Source: Phycisphaerae bacterium
GTDB lineage: Bacteria > Planctomycetota > Phycisphaerae > Sedimentisphaerales > SM23-30
Direction of reading: 5' to 3'
Assembly: GCA_016342495.1 (NCBI GenBank)
Contig: JAEIOG010000009.1
Location: forward strand, 1-64,000
Length of the DNA stretch: 64,000 nucleotides
The notes beneath the pieces were generated by a model, which saw only the letters and a list, made by a program, of their open reading frames with translations, ran no database searches and was not told the DNA's origin. The position numbers were made by a program, and so were the translations under genes. Below are positions 51,401 to 60,671 of this stretch, piece after piece; the stretch's first letter is position 1; each line of letters opens with the position of its first letter.

Positions 51401-53446
51401 ATAACTTGCAGCAAATTCATGATCGGGCCTTTCAACAGCATTAAACAATCCCCAATATAAGCCATTAACATATAAATGAACAAATACCCCATGTGGCGAT
51501 GCATTGCCAGAGGCAAGCTGTAAACGTCGAATAAATTCATCTTTGGTATACTGAGCAGCATACATGCCAGAATTCCACGCATAGCCATCATTAGCACCAG
51601 CCCGCAAAACAATGGTATTAAATTCATCAGTGGCATTTTTATCATAATCAAACAATGGGAAATTTAATTTTGACGGACCATATTCATTTTTAAATAATAG
51701 TCTAAATGAATGTTTTTCTGATGCCCCGGGGCTACGGAAATAACCACCCTGAATACGCAAGCCACAATTTACCTGAAAATCTGATTTATAAGTATCATTA
51801 AAATATTCAATAGATGTTGGGACTTCAAATCTCATCGTGCCATCGGAAAGTTCATAAGCATGAGAGCCTGAATTGGAATAAATCCCATAGGAAGAATCAA
51901 ACAGGTTACCCATATCGGTTGCGATAGACATAACTGGTAGTGCTTTTAAGGCCTGATCCATCTGCTCGCTGTAAAGTGGATTATTTACAATATCAGGATC
52001 CATTTCATAGTCAGCGGCAATAGATTTCCAATAATCCGGAAACCCTTGTGGATTCGTTGGCTGAGTTAAAACCTGTTCGGAGAAAATATAAGTTTGTGTA
52101 TCAACATTAGTAGCAAGGAAGCCCTCCTTGACTGCCATCGCCCGAACACAGGTGGTTTGGGTGATATTAATTGGCTGGGTATATTGTAGTGATGCGATCG
52201 TTGGCGTGCTACTGTCAAGAGTATAATAAATCGTTGCATCTGGAGTTGTCGTTGTGATAGTTAAATCAAAAGCTGCATCATAAAAACCCCTGTCATGACT
52301 GAACTTAGTATCTGCGACTATGCCCAGCCAGGCACTAGCATTTGTTGATTCTGGCGTAGGATTAATAAATGACAAGTTATCGCTGCCATCAGGGATTCTT
52401 CCCAAAGATATATCCGTTTGCTGGTTATCAAATTCAATTGCATCAATTATTGTTATGCCATCATTATCAACCAAATAAACCTGATCTCCTGAAGCTTTAA
52501 TGCTGAAATCTGCGCACAAATCTCCAGGAGTCGGATTTGATGATTGCTGTAAAGCTCTTAGCTCCATAATGGTAAGCGGATTGCCCTGTTCACCGGTTTT
52601 CTCGACGCGAACATATCTTACATTCTCAAAACCAGCTCCATCGTTATCTTCTATGACAATATCAGGAGAATCCGATACGGGATTACTGGTGAAGATTACA
52701 GTTCGGGAAGCATCAAGAACTTTTATGACAGCTCCATTTAATCGGGCCAGAAACCCATTTCTATTGACTAACTCAATACTATCTAACTGAAAATCACCTT
52801 GTAGGTCAACTTCATACCAATGATCATCAGCAGCTTCAACAGAATGGTATCCGGTAGAAATATTGTTATCAATACCTTGTTCAGGTAGCCAATCATAGTC
52901 TGTAGTGCTGGCAGTTGCCAAGCCATTAAGTGCGACATTAACCGTAGACAATTGCCCTTCTGGCAATATAAGATTTGAATTAGCCCATATAAGCATAAAA
53001 CTCAAAGGAGCTATCTCAGTCTTTTCTGGGTCATCTGTAGGAAACTGCCATTTAGTGAGCAGGTCACCATTATCGCTAAGATACATTCCCGCCAAATCGA
53101 TTGTCTGGCCAGATGGATTATAAATTTCAATATAATCACTATATTGGCCTGTAGGGTCCTGAGCTACGGTATTATTGGAAGCTAAAACCTCATTTATCAC
53201 CAGTGGGCTATAGATACCAAGCCAGTAATTCTCGAATAAAGCGAAATCATCGAGGTTTACCCTGCCATTATCGTCAAAATCAGCTGCACTATTATTCAAG
53301 AGCCAATGCTCAACAAAAACCGCCAAATCCATGACATCGACCTGGCAATCATCATTTAAGTCTTGATCTGGGCATTTTGCCTGGCAAAATTGGGATAATA
53401 ATAAGATAAAAACTAAGAAAATATGCTTAAATTTGACTGGAATCAT
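48449..53446 (-). CDS. Giant secreted CotH-kinase / lamin-tail / discoidin surface protein
   Basis: A 1665-residue exported protein; AGAGGAAA precedes the ATG and the signal peptide ends at FCQA. Domains in order: two dockerin-like EF-hand repeats (about 29-76, DLNDDCQVDVMDLAVFVEHW), a lamin-tail domain (80-165), an F5/8-type discoidin domain (170-300; ALNGLATASTTDY), a chitobiase-type C-terminal module (375-450; TPDATIYYTLDSSTP), a CotH-like kinase domain (about 500-790; LPVMSIATDM, GLFNAVERPDHEFAA, FYCWDAEDV), a linker with a beta-sandwich, and three further lamin-tail domains starting near 1192, 1349 and 1495. CotH proteins of the spore coat are protein kinases. Here the protein is extracellular, with unknown target. 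Confidence 0.85.
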   Translation of the reverse strand: MIPVKFKHIFLVFILLLSQFCQAKCPDQDLNDDCQVDVMDLAVFVEHWLLNNSAADFDDNGRVNLDDFALFENYWLGIYSPLVINEVLASNNTVAQDPTGQYSDYIEIYNPSGQTIDLAGMYLSDNGDLLTKWQFPTDDPEKTEIAPLSFMLIWANSNLILPEGQLSTVNVALNGLATASTTDYDWLPEQGIDNNISTGYHSVEAADDHWYEVDLQGDFQLDSIELVNRNGFLARLNGAVIKVLDASRTVIFTSNPVSDSPDIVIEDNDGAGFENVRYVRVEKTGEQGNPLTIMELRALQQSSNPTPGDLCADFSIKASGDQVYLVDNDGITIIDAIEFDNQQTDISLGRIPDGSDNLSFINPTPESTNASAWLGIVADTKFSHDRGFYDAAFDLTITTTTPDATIYYTLDSSTPTIASLQYTQPINITQTTCVRAMAVKEGFLATNVDTQTYIFSEQVLTQPTNPQGFPDYWKSIAADYEMDPDIVNNPLYSEQMDQALKALPVMSIATDMGNLFDSSYGIYSNSGSHAYELSDGTMRFEVPTSIEYFNDTYKSDFQVNCGLRIQGGYFRSPGASEKHSFRLLFKNEYGPSKLNFPLFDYDKNATDEFNTIVLRAGANDGYAWNSGMYAAQYTKDEFIRRLQLASGNASPHGVFVHLYVNGLYWGLFNAVERPDHEFAASYHGGNADYWDAFKHKDFEQVNGQNTNALNQMISLSQQASGSNEAYQKLQGKNLDGSANPDYPVYMDVDNYIDYMLMNIWGGNWDWPWNNYWLGRDTSDASTGFKFYCWDAEDVVHSIRSPLDYNKTGGLGGQVGQMHVSLSGNTEYKMRFADHVQKDFFNDGILTSDSVRTLYQYLTDIIATPMLAESARWGDMHAASPVTVEYWKSERDYILDTYLAQRSDIVLDQLRAVGLYPNLDAPEFKVNGIAQHSGQVPDNSQLTMDAPGGTVTVDAEITAEDAPVKVFCPQDDNLGLSWTGIDFVPDLQWTSGVGGVGYERGSGYGDWIGTNIDTPMTLTNSAFVRIEFNIASGDDIEELKLHIRYDDGFIAYINGTEVKRSGNIINSIPGQAIAENHEANSVPAMFDISAYIGELVVGKNVLAVHGINAHTGSTDFIIQPWLIARVQASGMMYYCTDGSDPRLFGGDINPDAIEYVTAIEMPYSMNIKSRAYADGSWSALNEAGYSVGRILQDLRITELMYNPAGDPNAEYIELMNKGSETLNLNLVEFTDGIDFAFGDYEIAPGGFAIIVRNQLAFNAAYPDFTGEIAGQYQGSLNNAGERIVLVDATGKTIVDFTFKDSWFAPTDGQGFSLTLRDVNTSAELWSEKSAWMTSTIIGGTPGTADNGPEPGDIVINEILAHSDQEPTDWIELHNTTDSAINIGQWYLSDSASNLQKYQIASNTIIPANGYIVFTQSDHFGNPLNTGSLDQFALSENGETVCLSSGANDQLTGLRIEEEFGASLPDVSIGRYQKSTNTFNFIMLANKTAGVANSMPLVGPVVISEINYNPLTNGDAEYIELINISSQTVDLYDLESNLGWQITDSGGLEFNFPANTTIAPSERIIVTRSLAEFNEAYTVPANTQLFEWIDGKLSNGGEKIQLSMPGDIDQQLVRYWIRIDRVVYGDGSDGLWPTEPDGAGKTLCRIDNSLYGNDPTNWEALDPSPGL

Positions 53447-53667
53447 TTTCCTCTGCTTCCTTTGCTAGTTGAGTGGCTATCGGCAAAATTCTGTCATATT
53501 ATAAATATCGAAAATAAACAGGCCTGAATTTAACCATATAATATATTATTTATATAGTTAATTCCAAAGCCGACATACATATATCCCTTAACAAGATAAA
53601 TTTTTGCATTAATATTACAATTTTATGTAAAAACAATTATCTATATAACAAATATCTTATTAATTAC

Positions 53668-53701
53668 AAAAAAGGGACCCGGGCAATTAAGCCAAGGTCC
53701 C
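53668..53701 (-). terminator. Terminator after the LamG/dockerin gene of the second surface module
   Basis: On the - strand GGGACC (53701-53696) and GGTCCC (53679-53674), with an inner GGC/GCC pair, followed by TTTTTTGTAATTAAT. It lies 34 bp beyond the stop at 53735. Confidence 0.85.
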
Positions 53702-53734
53702 AAATCTACATAAAACTAAACTAAATCTAATCGA

Positions 53735-55867
53735 TTAATTAACTGCAGGGGCAATAATCAAATTATCCATCCAGGTTGCTGCAAAATCAGCAAAATCGAG
53801 AAGATCAACCATACAGTCACCATTTAAGTCATTTTCGACAGTGCCTGTACATACATCGCGGCCTGTAACATCGGCATACATTTGAGCAATATCATCCATG
53901 GTTAGTGCATAATTGTAAATTCTCACATCATCCATTTTACCAACGAATGCTTCATTATAATAGACATCCATGCCATAGTATTCTCCATCAGGATTCGTAT
54001 CGTTTAATAAACCGGCACGTTCAGCACCGATCAAGACAGGAGTTTGTGACCATTGTTGTTCGCCTGCGTCTTGTGAAGCTGCTACAATATTGGTTGGATA
54101 ATCTTCACCATTTGGTTCGGTGAAGTAGTAAAATTTAAATTTATTATCTGTAGGGTCTAATATCGACACAACCAATACCCAACCATCATATATAACTTCA
54201 GGGGCCAAAGCACCAGAATACAGGTAACCACCTGATCTAAAGTTTGTAATTGTGCCATAGGTGCCTGTACCTTCATCATTAGCATTATGGTACAAACCAG
54301 CACCAACACCAGCATTGATTGTGCCAGCCTCTTCATCATAATTAGTAATGAATGAAATACAATGTATCCAGCCACCATCGCAATTAGGTCTGTCAATCTT
54401 TGCCCAGCAAGTCATAGTATAACCCTGTGGATAGAAGTTTATCATATCTTGACTATTTGGAATAGTAATATAAGCTTCACCAGTAAAGATAGCTGACTGA
54501 CTGCCAGAGATAGCATCAGTAGCATCATATTCAAATGCAGTCAGGTCATCATTGATATTTGGATCGCCAAAGAGACCATCCCAAGAGCCAACCGGACTGC
54601 TGTCTTCTAAGTTACCTTCAAAATCAAGACGGGCGACAAGACGTTTAACCGCAACTATTGCTTTATTCGATATTGCTTCATCAGCAGGTGATCCGCCATT
54701 GTAAATCTTACAGGTATAAACACCTTCATCATCAGCTTGAGTAATATCTGAAATAGTCAGGTCAAATCCAACTTCAGGATCGGTCAGGTCCGCTATTTGA
54801 AGACCATCTTTGAGCCATACACAGCGAACTGTATTTCTGGATTCAAAAGTCAAAGTTACATCTTCGCCTGCTTCAACAGTCGCACCAACGATATCTGTAA
54901 TAAATTCTGGTACAGCAGGTTCAGTTTTGAAAGTCCATACATAACCAGGATATTCAGTGCTGCCATCAGTTGTATCAACTGCCCAGGCATAATCTGTTTC
55001 AAATTCTAAAGTATCAAGAGCCAATGCGCCTTGACTAACTGTAGTGATAATTGCACAGCTCGCATCTCTGCTTGCAACAAGACCTTCATTTGGATCAAAG
55101 TAAACTTTAAACGTTGCATTTTCGCTGGCATCAAGCGGAGCAGTCCATGCAAGGTCAGATTCAATTGATGCTTTAAGCTCACCGTCTGTTGGCGATTCTC
55201 CATAACAATGTGTGGTGTTTTGCACAATAACAAAACCAGTAAGAGGTGTACGATTACCACCACTAGGCCCAGCGGTTGTAACAACCAGATCTCCTACTAA
55301 ACCGGTAACTTTCACATAATTTCCATAAGCAGTCCCATCACATTGAACCCAACCGGTTCCATCAGTCACCTGACCATGGGCAGGAAATGGCTGGCCACCA
55401 AGAACATCAGTGCCATTAATGGTCAAACCATTATAATAATAGTCACCATTATTATCTGAAGTAAACAGGACATAGGCATCATAAACACCATAAGGAATAG
55501 TGGAAACTGTGAAAGTATTATTTCCGCCACCGTCATCAAGATAGCCAACAGCAAGTCTTGCCTGGTCTGAGCCAATACCGTCACCATTATACCAAACATT
55601 ATTGGATGCATAACTAACAACAGCAGTAGTTACAGTGCCAGTATCATCAATCATATCAGAAAGCACACCTGTTGCCAGAGAACCGCTATCACGGTCAATA
55701 CTGCTGTTCCAATTGGCACTGTCAATATTAGTAGGTCCGATAAGTTCACCACCAACAAAGCCCTGATTGCCAGCGTTCTCGGCAAAATTCATTGCAATAC
55801 TCGCGGCATTTGCTGAACCCACAGCAACTGCCAACAACATAACCAAAGTTAATAATACGTGTTTCAT
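53735..55867 (-). CDS. Secreted LamG / Ig-like protein with dockerin-like tail
   Basis: A 710-residue surface protein. GGAGG six bases before the ATG; signal peptide MKHVLLTLVMLLAVAVGSANA. The N-terminal 200 residues are a planctomycete-type domain (NFAENAGNQGFVGGELIGPT), followed by a fibronectin-like part, an Ig-like domain (about 340-410; DDEGVYTCKIYN), a LamG-type domain (about 420-660) and a dockerin-like repeat (DLNGDCMVDLLDFADFAATW). It resembles the 36820 gene in plan and tail. It lies directly downstream of the FecR/sigma pair (88-bp gap), which may control it. Confidence 0.82.
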   Translation of the reverse strand: MKHVLLTLVMLLAVAVGSANAASIAMNFAENAGNQGFVGGELIGPTNIDSANWNSSIDRDSGSLATGVLSDMIDDTGTVTTAVVSYASNNVWYNGDGIGSDQARLAVGYLDDGGGNNTFTVSTIPYGVYDAYVLFTSDNNGDYYYNGLTINGTDVLGGQPFPAHGQVTDGTGWVQCDGTAYGNYVKVTGLVGDLVVTTAGPSGGNRTPLTGFVIVQNTTHCYGESPTDGELKASIESDLAWTAPLDASENATFKVYFDPNEGLVASRDASCAIITTVSQGALALDTLEFETDYAWAVDTTDGSTEYPGYVWTFKTEPAVPEFITDIVGATVEAGEDVTLTFESRNTVRCVWLKDGLQIADLTDPEVGFDLTISDITQADDEGVYTCKIYNGGSPADEAISNKAIVAVKRLVARLDFEGNLEDSSPVGSWDGLFGDPNINDDLTAFEYDATDAISGSQSAIFTGEAYITIPNSQDMINFYPQGYTMTCWAKIDRPNCDGGWIHCISFITNYDEEAGTINAGVGAGLYHNANDEGTGTYGTITNFRSGGYLYSGALAPEVIYDGWVLVVSILDPTDNKFKFYYFTEPNGEDYPTNIVAASQDAGEQQWSQTPVLIGAERAGLLNDTNPDGEYYGMDVYYNEAFVGKMDDVRIYNYALTMDDIAQMYADVTGRDVCTGTVENDLNGDCMVDLLDFADFAATWMDNLIIAPAVN

Positions 55868-55955
55868 TTAACACCTCCATAAAAAAGAAAATTAACAAGA
55901 TTCATAAGTGAAATATTTTACAATATATTTCACAAAATCTTTTTGAGTAATTATA

Positions 55956-57725
55956 TTATTTAAATTCTAAGGTTGGCATAGCAAAAAGCCCCCATGCTCT
56001 GCCAGTAGCCATATCCGAATCAGTTACAATTAAAGTTAAGAATCTATCTTCCGGTTTTAATTTCACATCAACTTTTTTGCTTCCAGACCTTGGATGTTGA
56101 TCTGGCGACTGAAATCTTAGCTGGCCATCAACCAAAACCCAAAAGCTGGCTGTTGCATGGTCAGAATTAGCAAAGTCTTCATCTGTCATATAAAATTGGC
56201 CATCATGCATCGCAGACTCAGACAAACCGGCTTCTGCGCTAAATCTTTCCAGCTTGGCACCAGAAAGCATATTACGAAATTCATCCAGGTCAAATGTCAC
56301 ACCAATATTGGCGTGCATCGAAATCAAAGTTCTTGATGGATAGTTAAATCTTTGTTTGTTAAATAAAAGTTCAATTTGTTGTGAATCGTCATCGGAACCT
56401 ATTGACATCATATTACAATTATTTAAATCGGCAAAGCAAACCCCTAAAGTATCGGGGCAATTGGTAAAGCATAATCCAGTAGAAGTTATTTCGCAAGAAT
56501 AGTTTTGGCCATCAGGGACAAACAAACCATCGATAAAAGGAGAATTACCGACTTTTACAAAACCCTGATTTTTTCTTTCAGCATAAGTGATTTTGGATAC
56601 ATGATGACCGGTACCAGGGTCAATACCAGAATTTTTCATACCAGTGCCAAAGCCATTGCCACCCCCGACAACATCAGCCAAATCTATTTTTTCACCTCGC
56701 CAGACTAATCTTTCCTTAGAAACAATGCGTCGGGCAAAAAGATCATTTCGATACTGGGCGTCAGAAATCTGGGTGGAATTAACATTTACATATTTAGCTC
56801 CGCCTTGACGGATAATTTGCTCTTGAGCTTCTGGCTGACCTTCTCCGGCAAAAAGCTTTACTTCACCATCAAATACATGGACTTCACTATAATGATTTTT
56901 GTTGACACTAACGCCAAATTCTGTACCGAGATCCATAATGGTGGCATAAGGCGTAATAACCTTAAAACCTATAGCTTTACGTGGAACATTAGCTGTGATA
57001 TTTCCTGAATAAACAACCAAATGATTTGATTTGTCAAATTCAAATTCGCAAGGGCCTTCCACGACAACCATAACTCCATCATTTAAAGTTATTTCAGCAT
57101 AACCAGACTGGAGAGTTTTTGGACCTCGACGCAATGTACTGTCAATGGCATAATTGCTTCCATTGGCCCACCGAGCGTCAATAACATCAGTAATCGTAGC
57201 TACAAATGGAATTTCCTGAATTGGCCGCGGGATGATTGGTTCTGCGGCTTTTCTTTCAATCAAAGTCAGACAGGTCGCAACAATAAGCATTGCGGCAATA
57301 GCACCTAGAAATCTTGAAATACCCGATAATTTCAACCGGCTGCGACGATAAGCATTATTATTATCTTTCCTTAAACCCAGAATTCTTTCCCGTGCGAGTT
57401 TTTGTTGAAGTTCACAATCATCTTCTTCGGATTCCTCGTCAGCAAAATCATGTTCACATATAATTTCAGCAAGCAAATTATTTTCAATGAAATCATCTTC
57501 CGTCGAAGCAATTTTTTCAGTGAGATGCTCCAGGGTAATATTACCCTTTGCTTCCTGAAAATTATATAACTCAGAACACATCTTAGCATAATGTACATAA
57601 AATAACCGGGCATTCGTATCCGCTGCCAGAATTTCATCCAGCATCTCGAACTGCTGATCGGTTATTAAATCTTCCCGGAGCAATTCCAGCAATTCAAATA
57701 AATTTTTCTTTTCTGCTGGAGTCAT
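55956..57725 (-). CDS. FecR-domain transmembrane regulator with NPCBM-like sensor
   Basis: A 589-residue anti-sigma-type protein. Residues 1-90 are the cytosolic domain (KKNLFELLELLREDLITDQQ). A transmembrane helix lies at about 139-158 (FLGAIAAMLIVATCLTLIER), then a FecR domain (about 190-320; GYAEITLNDGVMVVVEGPCE, KVITPYATIMDLGTEFGVSV) and a C-terminal NPCBM-like carbohydrate-binding domain (VLVDGQLRFQSPD, EDRFLTLIVTD). Its ATG overlaps the stop of the sigma gene by one base, so the two are coupled. It would hold the sigma factor inactive until a surface ligand, perhaps a sugar polymer, is bound. Confidence 0.85.
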   Translation of the reverse strand: MTPAEKKNLFELLELLREDLITDQQFEMLDEILAADTNARLFYVHYAKMCSELYNFQEAKGNITLEHLTEKIASTEDDFIENNLLAEIICEHDFADEESEEDDCELQQKLARERILGLRKDNNNAYRRSRLKLSGISRFLGAIAAMLIVATCLTLIERKAAEPIIPRPIQEIPFVATITDVIDARWANGSNYAIDSTLRRGPKTLQSGYAEITLNDGVMVVVEGPCEFEFDKSNHLVVYSGNITANVPRKAIGFKVITPYATIMDLGTEFGVSVNKNHYSEVHVFDGEVKLFAGEGQPEAQEQIIRQGGAKYVNVNSTQISDAQYRNDLFARRIVSKERLVWRGEKIDLADVVGGGNGFGTGMKNSGIDPGTGHHVSKITYAERKNQGFVKVGNSPFIDGLFVPDGQNYSCEITSTGLCFTNCPDTLGVCFADLNNCNMMSIGSDDDSQQIELLFNKQRFNYPSRTLISMHANIGVTFDLDEFRNMLSGAKLERFSAEAGLSESAMHDGQFYMTDEDFANSDHATASFWVLVDGQLRFQSPDQHPRSGSKKVDVKLKPEDRFLTLIVTDSDMATGRAWGLFAMPTLEFK

Positions 57726-58279
57726 TAAACTTCTTCCTCTTGGGCAATTGTACGATTAATGCACTCAAATAATTGCGCATGTAATCTCCCCAGTAATTTA
57801 TAGAGAGTATGGACACTTATCCCGATTTCGTTGGCTACACTTTTGATACTGCCGCCAATTTCATATCGCATTTGCAATATTTTATGTTCTTTTTCTTTTA
57901 GTTTGCCCAAACACCCACGCAATGCATCCCGACGAAAATCATCCTTTCCCATATCTTCAATTGCAGTATCTTGAATAGCTTCCAGAGTCTCTGATTTGAA
58001 TTGACGCATGCCCTTTTTTTGCCGATATGCCATGATTTGCAAACGAGCAATTTTCAGGCTCCAGGCCGCAAAATCAGTTCCGGGAACAAAAGTGTCATAT
58101 TTGGACCACAAAACAACTACAATTTCCTGCATAATATCATCGATATCAGTCCAGTTGGGAACAGATGATACGACAAAACCACACAAACGCCTTTGCATAG
58201 CAACATATTGCCGCATAAACTGCTGATTTCGTTTTTCAGATTCGATGTTATCCAATGATTCTGCTCCGAAGTCGCTCAT
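57725..58279 (-). CDS. ECF-type RNA polymerase sigma factor
   Basis: A 184-residue sigma factor: region 2 with VSSVPNWTDIDDIMQEIVVV, LWSKYDTF and DFAAWSLKIARLQIMAYRQ; region 4 with LKEKEHKILQMRYEIGGSI followed by KSVANEIGISVHTLYKLLGRL. These are closely related to the first 185 residues of the fused protein at 39919-42210. The ATG at 58279 is chosen; a TTG lies one codon upstream and no strong ribosome site favours either. Planctomycetes carry many such ECF sigma factors linked with FecR proteins. Confidence 0.88.
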   Translation of the reverse strand: MSDFGAESLDNIESEKRNQQFMRQYVAMQRRLCGFVVSSVPNWTDIDDIMQEIVVVLWSKYDTFVPGTDFAAWSLKIARLQIMAYRQKKGMRQFKSETLEAIQDTAIEDMGKDDFRRDALRGCLGKLKEKEHKILQMRYEIGGSIKSVANEIGISVHTLYKLLGRLHAQLFECINRTIAQEEEV

Positions 58280-58537
58280 CAATAAAAAAACCGATACCTA
58301 TCTAAATATATACACATTAAGGTTATAAGAACAATTATAAATTATAGTAATAAAAATTATTTATCTCAAAAATCAGGAGCCATATCATGCACTTTATATT
58401 ATCAGACATTCACACATTGCCCTTAAATACAATGAGATTATTCTAATAATTAATGAAAAGATCACGTATAAGCCTCTGAAAACAAAGACTTATACGCTCC
58501 ACACAAATGCCACTCCTAACATTGTATTTCTATAATA

Positions 58538-59368
58538 TTAACGCAAAAAACCTTTTGAGTCAGTTGGTTCAGCATTTCTTAGAAATCTTTTATGCCATTT
58601 AAGCATCCACAATCCCTTTAATGCAACTTTTTCTACATGGCCATCAACAAAACCCACATTTACGTTCGATCCATGTCGATCTATACAAAAACGTCCCATA
58701 AAATACAGCCTGCCATGAGGGAAACTTGGAGAAGTAGTAGAAGTGCCCCAACCGCTACCATCGAGACCTCCAGTAGGTACAACACCACTCCCATCAGGCC
58801 ACGAATCGACCCATATGGAATCACATATAACAGGAACTTCCCCTTTAACAGTGTCATAACTCTTACTATTAAAGAAATTGGCCACAGGGGTTTCAGCACT
58901 AGAAGAACCCCGAGACCATCCATAAATATCTTCAAGCAGGTATGAATTAACACCATAGCTACCATAAGTCTTTGCGGTGCCACTTCCAAATTGCCAGGTC
59001 AATTTATTCGTTCCGGTGCCAATATTTCGATTTGCATCTACTTTTGTGGTAGGACAAATACCTATTTTCATAACGCCTTCGGTACCTTGGACACCACCAG
59101 TATTATTTTGAAAATCTTTATCGCCTAAATACGGAGCTATTTTATTGAACCAGTAATTAGCTCCATATTCCATCCCCATCATCTTACCATCAGAATCATT
59201 GGTATATAATTTGAAACCAGTGACCATTTGCCTCTGATTACTCAGACAAACTGTAGCCTGTGCAGTAGCCCGGGCTTTTGACAAAGCCGGCATTAAAATT
59301 GATACTAACAACGCAATAATTGAAATTACCACCAATAACTCAATTAATGTAAAACCTCTTCTTTTCAT
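58538..59368 (-). CDS. Type II-secretion-like pseudopilin, second copy
   Basis: A 276-residue protein with the prepilin motif [20 protein letters not shown] and [20 protein letters not shown], almost identical over the first 45 residues to the pseudopilin at 35911-36723, but with a different globular part ([35 protein letters not shown] and WMLKWHKRF at the end). GGAGTAGACTA precedes the ATG. It lies next to the sigma/FecR pair of the second surface module. Likely a minor pseudopilin or a surface protein exported by the same machinery. Confidence 0.85.
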   Translation of the reverse strand: MKRRGFTLIELLVVISIIALLVSILMPALSKARATAQATVCLSNQRQMVTGFKLYTNDSDGKMMGMEYGANYWFNKIAPYLGDKDFQNNTGGVQGTEGVMKIGICPTTKVDANRNIGTGTNKLTWQFGSGTAKTYGSYGVNSYLLEDIYGWSRGSSSAETPVANFFNSKSYDTVKGEVPVICDSIWVDSWPDGSGVVPTGGLDGSGWGTSTTSPSFPHGRLYFMGRFCIDRHGSNVNVGFVDGHVEKVALKGLWMLKWHKRFLRNAEPTDSKGFLR

Positions 59369-59572
59369 TAGTCTACTCCTGTATTAAATGAAAATACCCC
59401 ATAATTAATTCAAAACACTTAGAATCAGGTTTAAATAGTCGCTGATCCTTTAAATTCAATGCAAACTCTGCTTTGAGTTCATTAAGGTAATAAGGGAAGT
59501 CGAATAATTTAGTATATTTTATTATTATTTTTAAATATTTTTTGGTCCTACCAGTACTTATGATAATAGTGT

Positions 59573-60649
59573 TTATTTTATTTTGAAAATTGAAATAGTG
59601 TTATACTGGTCATTTTCAGTATTTTTAAGCCCCGGGAAAGTCATATCGAAATTAACTACCATTAAATAATTATCGCGAATTATTGGCTCACAAGGCTGGT
59701 CTAATAACCCATTTGCACCATTGTCGTCATCATTTACCCACAATGTCTGGATCGAATTTGCATTAATATCATAAATATGCACACTATTATTTTTAGAATT
59801 TGTGATATAAATTTTGTCGGTTTTAGTATCGCAAATAATGCCATCACAGCATTCTATCGAAGGGCTATCAACAACTATTTTCTGGTCGATTGGATGATCA
59901 TTTTCATCAAAAGACACACGGGATATTACCCCGTCACCAAAATTGCCGCAATAGAGGTTTCCGTTGCTGTCAAAACAAACGCCATCTGCGCCTGCAGTTT
60001 CTTCTTCGCCGTTATCCTTGGCAGTAAACTGGGCTATCAAATGTCGGTCTTTTGCCTCTGGCTGCAAGCTCACCAAATTTTTATTCATCTCATCAAGGCT
60101 TATTCGATATATGCCGCTTTGATTTTTCTTGTCTTTCAAATCAAAATAGGTATCGCTGACATAAACGTCATTACCTTTCCAACGAACCGCATTGGCCAAT
60201 TTGAACCCATCAACAGCAACTTCGCATCGAACAGGCTTGCCATCCTTTACAATGACACGCAATAGTCGGGACTTATAATTCTTATCAACAAAGTATTGAT
60301 TATCGGCAATATACAAGTTGCCATCAGGACCAAATTCTATTCCCATTGGATGGACTTCACCAGTATCCCGGTGACGCGGTAAATCGACAAACCAGTCAAC
60401 AACTTTACGATTCTTATCAATTTTCACAATCTTGCTACCCAATTTTTCATAATCAATATAATTTGGCACCGCAAGTATAATGTCGCCATTAGAATCGATA
60501 GCCATTCCATCAGGAACGCTACAGGTTGGTCCTAAGTCAACAAATAATTGAGGTCTCAGATTAACGGGTGGCAATTCTTTTATTTTCCCCACATTACAAC
60601 CACTAGCAATAAAAGCCATAGCGATAACAGATAATATAAAACGTTTCAT
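59573..60649 (-). CDS. SMP-30/gluconolactonase-like beta-propeller lipoprotein
   Basis: A 358-residue lipoprotein with signal peptide and lipobox (IAMAFIASGC, Cys about 18). The rest is a six-bladed SMP-30/gluconolactonase/LRE-like propeller: SVPDGMAIDSNGDIILAVP, HPMGIEFGPDGNLYIADNQ, ADGVCFDSNGNLYCGNFGDG and CCDGIICDTKTDKIYITNSK are repeated blade motifs with acidic metal-site residues. It lies 22 bp after the diheme protein gene on the same strand with AGGAG before its ATG, so it is probably co-transcribed with it. Lactonase activity is possible but not shown. Confidence 0.82.
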   Translation of the reverse strand: MKRFILSVIAMAFIASGCNVGKIKELPPVNLRPQLFVDLGPTCSVPDGMAIDSNGDIILAVPNYIDYEKLGSKIVKIDKNRKVVDWFVDLPRHRDTGEVHPMGIEFGPDGNLYIADNQYFVDKNYKSRLLRVIVKDGKPVRCEVAVDGFKLANAVRWKGNDVYVSDTYFDLKDKKNQSGIYRISLDEMNKNLVSLQPEAKDRHLIAQFTAKDNGEEETAGADGVCFDSNGNLYCGNFGDGVISRVSFDENDHPIDQKIVVDSPSIECCDGIICDTKTDKIYITNSKNNSVHIYDINANSIQTLWVNDDDNGANGLLDQPCEPIIRDNYLMVVNFDMTFPGLKNTENDQYNTISIFKIK

Positions 60650-60671
60650 CAGGTAATTCTCCTATTAAATC

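Noticed and set aside
58465..58496. Terminator after the second pseudopilin (CGTATAAG/CTTATACG)
   Set aside because: Stem of 8 bp with a 16-base loop and only a broken T run; too weak to list as a feature.
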